64,000 nucleotides of DNA from Trebonia sp963771985 (GTDB lineage: Bacteria > Actinomycetota > Actinomycetes > Streptosporangiales > Streptosporangiaceae), in contig CAVYVO010000013.1 in the NCBI GenBank assembly GCA_963771985.1, forward strand, positions 1 through 64,000, in the 5' to 3' direction. Made by a program: the position numbers and the translations under genes. Shown here piece after piece: positions 52,235 to 61,136 of this stretch. The notes under the pieces were generated by a model. The model saw only the letters and a program-made list of their open reading frames with translations. It searched no databases and had not been told where the DNA came from. The first letter of the stretch is position 1; every line of letters begins with the position of its first letter.

Positions 52235-52559
52235 GTCCCGCCTCCAGAGTTATGTGTGTCGTGCTTTTGACGGACGTCTTCCTAATGCATCATTATGCTC
52301 CACGAAGCCTGCTTCACCCAGCCGGCGCCCCTGGCTGAAGCTTTCCTCAAGATTTCCTAAGGAAAAATGTGTGACATGGCCGCGAGATTAATCCGCCGCT
52401 TTCGGGGGTATTGGTAGTGAGCCATTTTCCTGGTACTGGCGTGACACGATGAAATACTTGTGACCGTCACGTTAATGACACGTCCTGGACATTCCGTAGC
52501 ACGGACTTCCGGCCCCTATATTTACCTCAAAAGCTGGTTAACCAGCCCAGGGGGTAAGC
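52235..52559. other. 325-bp divergent intergenic region
   Basis: No gene. The left part holds the paaX promoter and the second TGACGGACGTC box (52269-52279). The right part ends with AGGGGGTAAG just before the vWA gene start and includes TTGTGACCGTCACGTTAAT near 52459-52477, containing TGACCGTCA, a possible promoter or operator. The middle is comparatively AT-rich. Confidence 0.5.
52269..52279. promoter_or_regulatory. TGACGGACGTC box, copy 2 (PaaX operator candidate)
   Basis: Exact second copy of the 11-mer at 51416-51426, 34 bp upstream of the paaX start codon, a good position for autorepression. Confidence 0.45.
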
Positions 52560-54977
52560 ATGCGGGGTATTACTCTCACTGGCGGAGGCACCGGCCGGCG
52601 CGCCTGGCTCGTGACGGCGGGTCTCCTTCTCGCCTTCCTCATGCCCGTCACGGGGGCCCAGGCGGCCCTGACGGCGGCAGCGGCGGGCACGTCGTCGGCC
52701 GGGTCCGGCCTGCCGGTTCTCGACGTCGTGATGCTCGTCGATGAGTCCGGCAGCGAAACCCCCGTGAGCGTCGCGCAGGAGCAGCAGGTCGCCGCGACGA
52801 TCGGCCAGTCGATGCTCAACCCCGCCAGCCGGATCACCGTTGTCGGCTTCGGCGGCGTGAACAACCTCGCGCCGCACCAGGATCCGATCAACGTCGCGTG
52901 CACCCCCACGATCGCCGACAGCCAGCAGAACCTGGACTACCTGTCCACCTGCGTGAACACCTTGCACCGGCGAACCGAGCTCGAGGGCGACGACACCGAC
53001 TACGCCGCGGCGCTCGGGCAGGCGATGACGTACTTCAACCCGGCCAGCCCTTACGGGGCGCAGTCGCCGCCCGGGGCGATCAAGGTCATCTTGATGATGA
53101 CCGACGGCGGCGTGGACGTGCACCGGGACACCCAGCAGTACGGCCAGAACTGGATGCAGGGCGAAACCCAGGCCATCAACGAGCAGGTGGCCTACGCGCG
53201 GCAGTACCACGTCCAGCTGTGGGCGCTCGGCATGGGCACCGACATCACGCTGGCGAACGAGAACTACCTGAAGAAGCTCGCGGCGAGCGGCGCCCCGTCC
53301 CCCTGCGGCGAGACGCCGACCTCGACGCTGGTGACCAACCGCGCCGCCGCGCTGGCCGCGCTCAACCTGCTGTACGCGGACGCGGCCTGCCACCTGGGCA
53401 CCAGCGTCTCGCCGCCGGAACAGATCGGCGGCGGCATCGAGCACGGACAGCTCCAGGTGACGATCCCGCCCTTCGCCACCGACGCGGCGATCAGCGTCGA
53501 CCGGGGGAACCCCGGCGTCCAGGTGGACTTCTACCAGCCGGACGGCGCGCTGTGGACGGATTCCTCGGCGATCAGCGGCCAGGCGGGCGACGTGGAGGTC
53601 CTGCGCGTCACCAACCCCGCGGCCGGCCCGTGGACGATGAAGCTCACGGCGCCGCCTGGCCTGCAGAGCGAGCTAGTGAGCGCGACGGCGTTCTATCAAG
53701 GGGCGGTGCGGGCCGTGATCACCGCCAGCCCGCCGAGCGCCCAGCCCGGCCAGCAGATCACCGTCACGCTCAGCGTGCTCGGGAACAACGGCCCCATCAC
53801 CAACGCGGCCGAGGTCAAGAGCCTCCAGGTCGGCGTCACCGTCGCCGGGGACGGGCTGGCCGGCGCGGTCCCGGTCGCGGTCAGCAATGCCGGCGAGAAC
53901 AACAGCGCCGGCACGGGCGTCGCCAACTACACCGGCACCTTCCAGGCGCCGAAGTCGCCGGGCGCGCTGACGTTCACCGGCACCGCCGAGGGCTACGGCC
54001 TGTACGCGACCGAGGAGCCCGCGTCGGTCCAGGTGGGGAACAGCACCGGGTTCCAGGCCACGGTGCGGTTCCCGGCCGCCGCCAGCGTGCAGGCGGGATC
54101 GAGCATCCAGGGCCAGGTCCTCTTCACGAACACGACGGGCGCCGCCAGGACGGTGCGCGTGACGCTCGGCACGGTCGCCGTCGCGGCCGCCGTTCTCACG
54201 AGCCCGGGCGGCCCGGTATCCGTCCAGTCCGGCAGCCCGCCGGCGGTCCCGTTCACGATCAGCATCGCCAAGGACTCGCCGATCGGGTCCGCCTGGCTGA
54301 CGGTGAACGTTGCCGGCGCCGGGAACCCGCGCGTCGTCTACGCCAACTCGCCGTTCAACTTCACCGTGACGAAGCCGCCGGGGTTCTATGCCAAGTACCA
54401 CTGGGCGATCATCGGCGTGATCATCGCGATCATCGTGATCATCGCGGCCGTGTTCCTTGCACGCGCACGGCGGCGCTACAACAAGGACGTGCGCCCGCTG
54501 CGGGCGAACATCAGCCGCGACGGCGTCCCGCTGGGCAAGGAGCTCAGGCCCCTGGGCAAGTGGTCCGCTACGTTCCGCTTCGTCATCCGCGACGAGGGCA
54601 ACGAGTACGCCAGGCTCGAACTGCCGGATCCGGCGAACCCGGCGCCCGTGTACACCGTGAAGCGCAACGGGCGCGGGCAGGTCCGGCTGTGGACGCCCGC
54701 CGGCACGGAGCATGACCTCGCCCTGGGCGGCACCGGAGTGCCGCTGGACAGCGGCCTCCGGCTGTCGATCCGCGACACCAGGCGCGGCTCCGGCCGGGCC
54801 GCCCGCCCGGTGCCGGCGACGGCGCCGCCGTCGGCCGCGCCGTCGCTGGCACCGTCGGCACCGCCGAACGGCCAGGCGTCCGCGATGCCGCCAGGACCGC
54901 CGCCGCCACCGCCGACACCTCCGGTACAGGTGCCGCCAGAGCAGGCCGGAGGGTGGGACGACCCGTGGCTGAGATAA
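52560..54977 (+). CDS. Membrane-anchored vWA-domain protein
   Basis: 805 aa, ATG at 52560 after AGGGGG. Layout: signal peptide (WLVTAGLLLAFLMPVTGAQA), extracytoplasmic von Willebrand A domain from about residue 52 with MIDAS VDESGS (about 59-64), TDGGVD and a Thr in the third loop, two or three beta-sandwich modules (about 300-600), one transmembrane helix (HWAIIGVIIAIIVIIAAVFL, about 614-633), a small cytoplasmic domain and a Pro-rich tail. So it looks outward with a metal-dependent adhesion site and inward with a signalling-sized domain. First gene of the cassette, 52 bp before the tubulin-like gene. Confidence 0.9.
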   Translation: MRGITLTGGGTGRRAWLVTAGLLLAFLMPVTGAQAALTAAAAGTSSAGSGLPVLDVVMLVDESGSETPVSVAQEQQVAATIGQSMLNPASRITVVGFGGVNNLAPHQDPINVACTPTIADSQQNLDYLSTCVNTLHRRTELEGDDTDYAAALGQAMTYFNPASPYGAQSPPGAIKVILMMTDGGVDVHRDTQQYGQNWMQGETQAINEQVAYARQYHVQLWALGMGTDITLANENYLKKLAASGAPSPCGETPTSTLVTNRAAALAALNLLYADAACHLGTSVSPPEQIGGGIEHGQLQVTIPPFATDAAISVDRGNPGVQVDFYQPDGALWTDSSAISGQAGDVEVLRVTNPAAGPWTMKLTAPPGLQSELVSATAFYQGAVRAVITASPPSAQPGQQITVTLSVLGNNGPITNAAEVKSLQVGVTVAGDGLAGAVPVAVSNAGENNSAGTGVANYTGTFQAPKSPGALTFTGTAEGYGLYATEEPASVQVGNSTGFQATVRFPAAASVQAGSSIQGQVLFTNTTGAARTVRVTLGTVAVAAAVLTSPGGPVSVQSGSPPAVPFTISIAKDSPIGSAWLTVNVAGAGNPRVVYANSPFNFTVTKPPGFYAKYHWAIIGVIIAIIVIIAAVFLARARRRYNKDVRPLRANISRDGVPLGKELRPLGKWSATFRFVIRDEGNEYARLELPDPANPAPVYTVKRNGRGQVRLWTPAGTEHDLALGGTGVPLDSGLRLSIRDTRRGSGRAARPVPATAPPSAAPSLAPSAPPNGQASAMPPGPPPPPPTPPVQVPPEQAGGWDDPWLR

Positions 54978-55029
54978 CCGTGACCGACCGACCAGGAATC
55001 AGCAAGGCATACAACGGCGTGGGGGAACC

Positions 55030-58000
55030 ATGAGGCTTTATCAGCCAGTCCTGTTCGTCGGACTCGGCGGCACTGGCTGCGACGTCGGTGCCGAGCTTGA
55101 AAGCAGGCTGCGCGACGAGATCTGCGGGCCCGACGGCAACGACTTTCGCAGGAAGCCCGGCATGGACAGCCTGCTCGCCTACCAGCTGCCATCCTGCGTC
55201 CAGTTCGTGTACGCGGACGTGAACCTGGCTGAGCTCGAGCGCCTGCCCAGCCGCGTGGTTCCCGGCAGCAAGAACTTTCCGGCGGCCAGGATGACCGCGC
55301 GCTACGTCAACGACCTGGTGCCGCCCGAGGACAGCTACCCCGATCTCGCGATGCACCTGCGGATGGGCGCGGAACGGGAGACCAAGACCTGGCTGCCGCC
55401 CGAGAAGGGCGAGCCGCGGGTGATCCCGCTGCGCCGCGGCGCCGGGCAGTATCCGACGGTGGGCCGGGCGACGCTGTTCGGCACTTTCATGCACGGCGGC
55501 ATCGGCGCCGCGGTGCGCGATATCGACAAGGCGATCGGGGAGCTGGCCAAGTCGGGCACCGAGCTGAGGCTGCTCAGCGACAGGGCGATCCAGAGTATCG
55601 ACATCTTCGTGGCGTTCTCGGTCGCCGGCGGCACCGGGTCGGGGCTGTTCTACGACTACCTGCACCTGATCGGGTACGTGCTGAAGCGGCAGGGGATGAG
55701 CGGGAACGTCTACCCGCTGGTGCTGATGCCGTCGGCGTTCGAGGCGGGGCACGGCGGCGGGCTGCCCGCCGAGCTGAACGCGGGCCGCGCGCTGCTCGAC
55801 CTGTTCCGCCTGGTCGACGAGCAGAACGCCACCCCCGCCCGGCGCCGTCTGGAGGGCGCGACCGCCAGGAACCCGGTCGATCCCGAGGATCTGGCGGTGC
55901 ACTACCCGGGAGTCGCGCGCATCGCGCTGGACCCGGGACGAGTGCAGACGGGCTTCCTGTTCTCGCGTCCGGGCGCCGCTACCCGCGAGGACATGCACCG
56001 GGCGATGGTCTCGCTCGTGATGTCGCTGGTCGGCACGGAGGTCACCGAGCGCGACCAGCACAGCGGGGTCGTCCCCGCCTCGTTCGCGGAGAGCTGGGTC
56101 AACGAGGTGGGCAAGCGCGATGTCCCCGCGGTGAACGGGATCGGCAACCGCGGCGTCTCGACGGCGCTCGTCGCCTCGCTGATCGTGCCGATCGACGAGC
56201 TCGCGGGCATCATCGCCGCCCGGCTGCTGCGTGACTCCATCGACCAGCTCGCCAGGCCGATCCTCACGGTCGAGTCCAACCGGGACGGCATCAAGGAGTT
56301 CCTCACCAGGGCCGGCGTCGGGCAGATACTCCAGGTGCAGCCCGCTCCCTTCCAGGAGGTTGCCCCGGCACGCGGGGCCAAGGCGGTGGCCGCCCATCTC
56401 AGCGACCGCCTTGAGCTGATGGGTGCCGGCATCGACACGCTGCGCGCCCAGCTCAGCCGGGAGGTCCCGGGCGTCGCGGGGAACTTCCACCCGGAAGGCG
56501 CCATCGACGAGATGCTGGCCGCGGCGGATGTGTTCCGGGTCCAGCGGATCGCCTTCGGCTACCCGGACCTGCCCGACCCGGCCGACAAGGGCGGCGCCGG
56601 CGGCGTGCTGTACAGCAGGTGCGTCGCGCCGTCCCCGCCAAACAAGAACCCGTCCCAGCCCGGGATACCGGAACTGCATGACAGGTTCATGCGCCGGGTC
56701 GAGTGGAACGACGAGGAGCCGGTGTCCTGCCGCGCGCGGCAGGACGCGTGGCACGGGTGGCGCACCTACACGGAGTGGGCGAAGGCGTGGGACGCTTACC
56801 GGCCGCGGTGGCGCCCCAAGCTCGAGCGGGCCGAGCGGAACCTGAACGCGCTGACGAAGGAACTGCTGCGGTTCGCCAACGATGACCGCGACGGCTTCGA
56901 CCGCCGGTCCGCGGACCTGTACAAGCAGCGCGTGGGCGTCTCCTACATGCTGCCGGCGGGTTCTGGCGCCGGGCAGATGGAACAGTTCTATGAGCAGGCG
57001 ATCGCGCGGCTGCGGCAGCACAGGTACCGGTCGGGCATGGCGCGGCCGGGCGCCTCGGAGCCCGAACTGCTGCAGACGATGATCGGCCCGGACGCCTGGC
57101 GCGAGACGTTCAAGATGAGCGTCGAGCACGGGCCGGAGAACGCGGTCGCCTACCTGCTCGAGCAGGTGAAGACCGAGGTGAAGACCTTCCTGCGGGAGCC
57201 GGTCGACGAGCAGCCGATGCTGCCGAAGCTGGCGGACCTGCTGGCCGAGGTGTCCGGCCGCGGCACGAAGTCCGGCATCACGCAGCCCTATCTCGACCAG
57301 TTCAAGGGCAAGCTCGCCGGGCTGCTGCCCGCCAACTTCACGCCGCAGGGCAACGGCCCGCTGCAAGTGCTCGTGTCCTACCCGGCCGGCGCCCGGGAGG
57401 CCTACGTCGAAGACCACCTCAAGTCCGCGATCCACCTGCCCGGCGGCGCCCACGACTTCCGGAATACCGATACCGAGTCGATCTCGGTCGTGCTGTTCCG
57501 CACCGCGATGGGCGTCACCGAGGTCGGCGAGGTCCGTGACGTGCTGCGCAGATGGGCCACGGCGCTCTCGGACGGCCAGCAGGAGAACCGGCTGAAGTGG
57601 CGGCAGCGCACCGGCTACAACTTCGGGTACCTGGCCTCCCGCGAGGAGCACCGGGTGCGGATCCTGCAGCGGATCCTGTGCGCGCTGTGGAACGGCAAGG
57701 GGTCCGTGGCCGGGCCGGAGACCTCGCCCGAGGAGCTCAGCATCACGCTCGCCGGCGACGTGGTGATGCCGCTGCCGCTGAAGTCCTACGGCCAGGCGTC
57801 CTCCTGGGCGAGCCTGCTGCAGGCCTATGAGCTGTGGACGCTGGACGACAGCACCACCCACCGCCTGTTCTGCGAGGCGCTCATGCGGGAGCTGCCCGAA
57901 GGGCTGGACGCCACGCCGAAGCCGGCGAACCCGCTGTACAACATGGTCCGCAACATGGCCCCGGCCCAGATCGAGATCCTCGACGACATGGCCCGGACCC

Positions 58001-58161
58001 AGGACGATGAGCGGCGCGCCCGTACCGACGTGCTGCGCGCGTTCTGGGCAACCACTCTGGAGAGCGCGCTTGACCTGCCGTTCGAGGGTCCCGCGGCGGC
58101 CGTGGCCGGGAACCTGCGCGAGCTGGAGAACGAGGTCGCGAGGGGCGGTGCCGCTGGATGA
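55030..58161 (+). CDS. Large tubulin-like GTPase (Tubulin_2, PF13809)
   Basis: 1,043 aa, ATG at 55030. The N-terminal third has tubulin/FtsZ-like nucleotide motifs: VLFVGLGGTGCDVGAELES, QFVYADVNLAELE and the signature loop SVAGGTGSGLFYDYLHLIGY (GGTGSG at about residues 201-206). The long C-terminal 700 residues are mostly helical and specific to this family. Relatives occur in actinomycetes and cyanobacteria and are uncharacterised; polymer formation has not been shown for them to my knowledge. It overlaps the next gene by ATGA, implying stoichiometric production. Confidence 0.92.
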   Translation: MRLYQPVLFVGLGGTGCDVGAELESRLRDEICGPDGNDFRRKPGMDSLLAYQLPSCVQFVYADVNLAELERLPSRVVPGSKNFPAARMTARYVNDLVPPEDSYPDLAMHLRMGAERETKTWLPPEKGEPRVIPLRRGAGQYPTVGRATLFGTFMHGGIGAAVRDIDKAIGELAKSGTELRLLSDRAIQSIDIFVAFSVAGGTGSGLFYDYLHLIGYVLKRQGMSGNVYPLVLMPSAFEAGHGGGLPAELNAGRALLDLFRLVDEQNATPARRRLEGATARNPVDPEDLAVHYPGVARIALDPGRVQTGFLFSRPGAATREDMHRAMVSLVMSLVGTEVTERDQHSGVVPASFAESWVNEVGKRDVPAVNGIGNRGVSTALVASLIVPIDELAGIIAARLLRDSIDQLARPILTVESNRDGIKEFLTRAGVGQILQVQPAPFQEVAPARGAKAVAAHLSDRLELMGAGIDTLRAQLSREVPGVAGNFHPEGAIDEMLAAADVFRVQRIAFGYPDLPDPADKGGAGGVLYSRCVAPSPPNKNPSQPGIPELHDRFMRRVEWNDEEPVSCRARQDAWHGWRTYTEWAKAWDAYRPRWRPKLERAERNLNALTKELLRFANDDRDGFDRRSADLYKQRVGVSYMLPAGSGAGQMEQFYEQAIARLRQHRYRSGMARPGASEPELLQTMIGPDAWRETFKMSVEHGPENAVAYLLEQVKTEVKTFLREPVDEQPMLPKLADLLAEVSGRGTKSGITQPYLDQFKGKLAGLLPANFTPQGNGPLQVLVSYPAGAREAYVEDHLKSAIHLPGGAHDFRNTDTESISVVLFRTAMGVTEVGEVRDVLRRWATALSDGQQENRLKWRQRTGYNFGYLASREEHRVRILQRILCALWNGKGSVAGPETSPEELSITLAGDVVMPLPLKSYGQASSWASLLQAYELWTLDDSTTHRLFCEALMRELPEGLDATPKPANPLYNMVRNMAPAQIEILDDMARTQDDERRARTDVLRAFWATTLESALDLPFEGPAAAVAGNLRELENEVARGGAAG

Positions 58162-60071
58162 CGGTCGTGGTCCTGCGGTTGTCCGGTCTAGACCCGATCG
58201 CGGCGACGGATGAGGCGAACAAGCTGTTGTCGGCTCGCGACAGGTACCCCCATCTGGACAGGACGCTTGTCGTCGACGACACGCGCGCTCTCGCCGGCCA
58301 CGCCGGGGCGTTCGAGCGCCTGCTCAGGTCCAGGCGCCTCGACCACGTGCTGTGCGTGGCGGTAGGCCCCCGCGATCCGCGCGCTCCCGGACCCGCGCCC
58401 GGACAGGAGCGTGCGGACAGCCAGCGGATCCGCGTGCCGGCGAACATCAGCGGCGGCCAGGGGTCCGCGGTGCTCTGGGTGAGCGATCCCAGCGGCATCG
58501 ACTGCCGGCTGTCCGCCGCGGCGAACGCCGACGGCCATACCGGGACCCCCGCGGACGGCCTTGAGTCACTCATCGAGGTGCTCTCGGTGGACGATGTCTA
58601 CGACAGGGTCCTGGAACTGGTTCGCGACATGCGGGACGGGGTGGCGAGCCCGGGCCTGCACCTCGCCGACGGCGACGACGAGGCCGCCGCCTTCCCCGCC
58701 GCGCTCGCCATGGCGATCGCACGCCTCACCGTCGCCGGCTCTGGCGTCGCCGCCGGCGCCGAGACGGCGTTCCCGTGGCTGCTCCCCGGCGCGACCGGGA
58801 TGGCGGACCTGGCCCAGGGCGGCGAACTGGCCTCTTGCCGCGACAGGGTCACCGCCGCCGCGGCAGCGGCCGCGGCGGCGCTCGCGAAACCCGCGGGCGG
58901 CCTGTTCCGTAAGACGCCGCCTGACGCCACGGGTGACGTGATCGCGGTCGGCAATGATCTTCGCGCTTTCCGCGACCGGGTGTCATGCCTGCTCGCGGAG
59001 GCGCAGGCCCCGGGGGAGCTCACCGAGGCGCAGCGCGCCGCGGTGACCATGGCCGGCGTCCAGCTCCCGGCTCCCCTCGGCGGGCCGGCGCCAGACGCCG
59101 GGACAAGCCTGCCTGACCCCGATCCCAGCCCGGTCCGGCGGTCCGTCGCCGAAGCCATCAGGAGCGGCGACACGCTGCCGAGGGTGATGCGGCGGCTGAA
59201 CCTCACCGCGCAGCAGCTCAAGCCCGCGGGCAGCGCGGCGTACCTGCCCGAGGTCGACAAGGCGTGCCCGCCCGGCCTGCTGAGCCGGCTCGCCGCCCCG
59301 GCGCAGCGGCCATCGGGAAAGGCCGCGGCGGACGCGTGGCGGCGCGAACTCGGGCTGGCGGAGGCGACGGCGGCCGCTGACGGCCTGGCTGCCCTCGTCG
59401 TGCGGGTGGCGACCAGGGAATGGTCGGGCAGCGCCGCGGTGGCCGGCGAGGTGGCCAGGACCAGGATCGCGCTCGACGGAGTTGGCAAGAAGCTCGCGGA
59501 GCACGCCGCCGCGACCGCCGCGGCCGCCGTCGGCGGCGCCCGCGCGGCGCGGCGGGCCCGGCTCGGCGACACGCTGACGCCGATCCTGTGCGACCTAGTC
59601 GACAAGGTGATCGCCGCCGAGTCCGCCGAGCCGAGCAGCGGCGGGCAAGACGCCTTCGAGCGCGCGCAGGACAAGACAGCCGAACTGCTCGCGGACTGGG
59701 CGCGGCACGCTGCCGTCGACGGGGCGACCTCCCGGCCCCCGTTCGCGATATCCGCGGTGTACGACCACGTCCATGCCGGTGATGACATCGCGACGCTGCG
59801 AGAGACCCTCCGCTACGACCCGGCGGAGCGGATGTGGCAGCTCTGCGAGCCGGACGACCTGGGTGTTCTCGATATGACACAGGCGCCGCAGGTGGTGGCG
59901 TTCGCGTCCCGGATGGACAAGGACGCGCTCGGGGAGAAACTGCCGGAAGACATCACGTGGACCGCGTCCGGGTCGCACGCGGGGCTGCTCAGGCTCGTCG
60001 CCCTGCGGCGCGGGACCGTCCGGGTGGAGCCCGACAGCGCGCCGGACGACCCGGCGGAGCTGGCGTCATGA
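58158..60071 (+). CDS. Cassette protein of unknown function
   Basis: 637 aa, starting in an ATGA overlap with the tubulin-like gene. The N-terminal 110 residues form an alternating beta-alpha region (MTVVVLRLSGLDPIAATDEA, YPHLDRTLVVDDTRALAGHA, RLDHVLCVAVGPRDP). The rest is Ala-rich and helical, including TAAAAAAAAALAKPAGGLF near residue 240. No catalytic motif or membrane segment is seen and no family is recognised. Its position between tubulin-like and pseudokinase genes suggests a scaffold or adaptor, which is only an inference. Confidence 0.85.
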   Translation: MTVVVLRLSGLDPIAATDEANKLLSARDRYPHLDRTLVVDDTRALAGHAGAFERLLRSRRLDHVLCVAVGPRDPRAPGPAPGQERADSQRIRVPANISGGQGSAVLWVSDPSGIDCRLSAAANADGHTGTPADGLESLIEVLSVDDVYDRVLELVRDMRDGVASPGLHLADGDDEAAAFPAALAMAIARLTVAGSGVAAGAETAFPWLLPGATGMADLAQGGELASCRDRVTAAAAAAAAALAKPAGGLFRKTPPDATGDVIAVGNDLRAFRDRVSCLLAEAQAPGELTEAQRAAVTMAGVQLPAPLGGPAPDAGTSLPDPDPSPVRRSVAEAIRSGDTLPRVMRRLNLTAQQLKPAGSAAYLPEVDKACPPGLLSRLAAPAQRPSGKAAADAWRRELGLAEATAAADGLAALVVRVATREWSGSAAVAGEVARTRIALDGVGKKLAEHAAATAAAAVGGARAARRARLGDTLTPILCDLVDKVIAAESAEPSSGGQDAFERAQDKTAELLADWARHAAVDGATSRPPFAISAVYDHVHAGDDIATLRETLRYDPAERMWQLCEPDDLGVLDMTQAPQVVAFASRMDKDALGEKLPEDITWTASGSHAGLLRLVALRRGTVRVEPDSAPDDPAELAS

Positions 60072-61126
60072 CCGGCATTCCCGCGGGCGGGAACACCGAG
60101 GAACTCACGTTCCGCCACTTCTCCGGCGAGATTGTCACCGCGGTCGCCGCCGTCGAGGGCGAGGAGCACCCTGTGGGGGAGTCCTTGACCGCCCGGGACA
60201 TCACGCTGGACGGCACTGAGCTCCGTCAGGTGCGGGTGGCGGCCGGATCGCGCCCGGACGCCGGCTACGAGAGCCTCGACAATGAGATCCTCGCCGGACG
60301 ACGGCTGCACGACGTGACGAGATCCGCCGGCTACCCGGCGTCAGTCTCCTTTCTGTACGGCGATAAAGCCGATTCCGCCAGCCCCTTCGCCCTGCTGCGG
60401 CCCTATCGGGGCAAACCGCTGAGCGCGGTCGTGGGCCAGATGCTCCCGGACGAGCAGCGGGCCTTCGAAGTCAGCCTGCTCACAGGCCTTTGCTGGCTCG
60501 CGGCCGCGGGGATCGCGCACCGGGGGCTGTCGCCGTCCGCGGTGCGCTGGGACAGCCGCGAACGGCAAGCACAGATCACGGACTTCAGCCAGTGCACGGT
60601 TTTCGGCGTGCCCCGGAAGGCGAGCGGAATCCCGGATCAGGCGGCACGCGGCCTGGTGACCAGCCGCGATGATATGTATGCGGCTGGCCTGCTGATCTAC
60701 TACGTGTGCTCACAGGGCGACGACGGCCCGCCTAGCCCCGCCAAGCTCGCCGCGGCGGGCCTCGCGGGCCTGGAAGCGCTCTTCGGCCCGCCGGAAAGCC
60801 GTCCGACCGCCAGGGAGCTGCTGGCGAGCCACGTGGGCGTCGCCGACCCGGTGCCCCGCACGGCCGCGAGCACCACGGGCCTCGCGGCCGGGTACGAGCT
60901 CTTCCAGTTCTGGCGGGAAAAGAAAAGGAGGAGCCAGGGCAGGACGTTCCCGGCGGACCCGCGCGCTGGCCGGGCCGGTCCTGCCGCTCCCGCGCCGCCG
61001 CCGGCAGGGACGCGGACCGTCCCGCTGCCGCCGCCGGATACCGCGCGCACGCGGGGAGCCGCGTGGTCCCAGGATCCGTCCGATCCGGGCAGGCGGCGTG
61101 GCTGGCGGCGGGGCGGCGGGGCCTGA
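60068..61126 (+). CDS. Protein kinase-like protein with degenerate catalytic motifs
   Basis: 352 aa, ATG at 60068 in an ATGA overlap. The centre follows a eukaryote-type kinase C-lobe: LLTGLCWLAAAGIAHRGLSP where HRD should be (here HRG), SAVRWDSRERQAQITDFSQC where DFG should be (here DFS), then SRDDMYAAGLLIYYVCSQGD, matching the DVYALG helix F. The catalytic Asp is missing and the Asp of DFG survives, so it is probably a pseudokinase. No glycine-rich loop is obvious in the N-lobe. The C-terminal 70 residues are Pro/Arg-rich and disordered. It precedes the GTPase by 10 bp. Confidence 0.8.
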   Translation: MTGIPAGGNTEELTFRHFSGEIVTAVAAVEGEEHPVGESLTARDITLDGTELRQVRVAAGSRPDAGYESLDNEILAGRRLHDVTRSAGYPASVSFLYGDKADSASPFALLRPYRGKPLSAVVGQMLPDEQRAFEVSLLTGLCWLAAAGIAHRGLSPSAVRWDSRERQAQITDFSQCTVFGVPRKASGIPDQAARGLVTSRDDMYAAGLLIYYVCSQGDDGPPSPAKLAAAGLAGLEALFGPPESRPTARELLASHVGVADPVPRTAASTTGLAAGYELFQFWREKKRRSQGRTFPADPRAGRAGPAAPAPPPAGTRTVPLPPPDTARTRGAAWSQDPSDPGRRRGWRRGGGA

Positions 61127-61136
61127 TGGCAGTCCG

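Noticed and set aside
54583..57861. 1,092-codon minus-strand frame opposite the tubulin-like gene
   Set aside because: Shadow frame of a high-GC gene; rich in Arg/His/Leu without recognisable domains.
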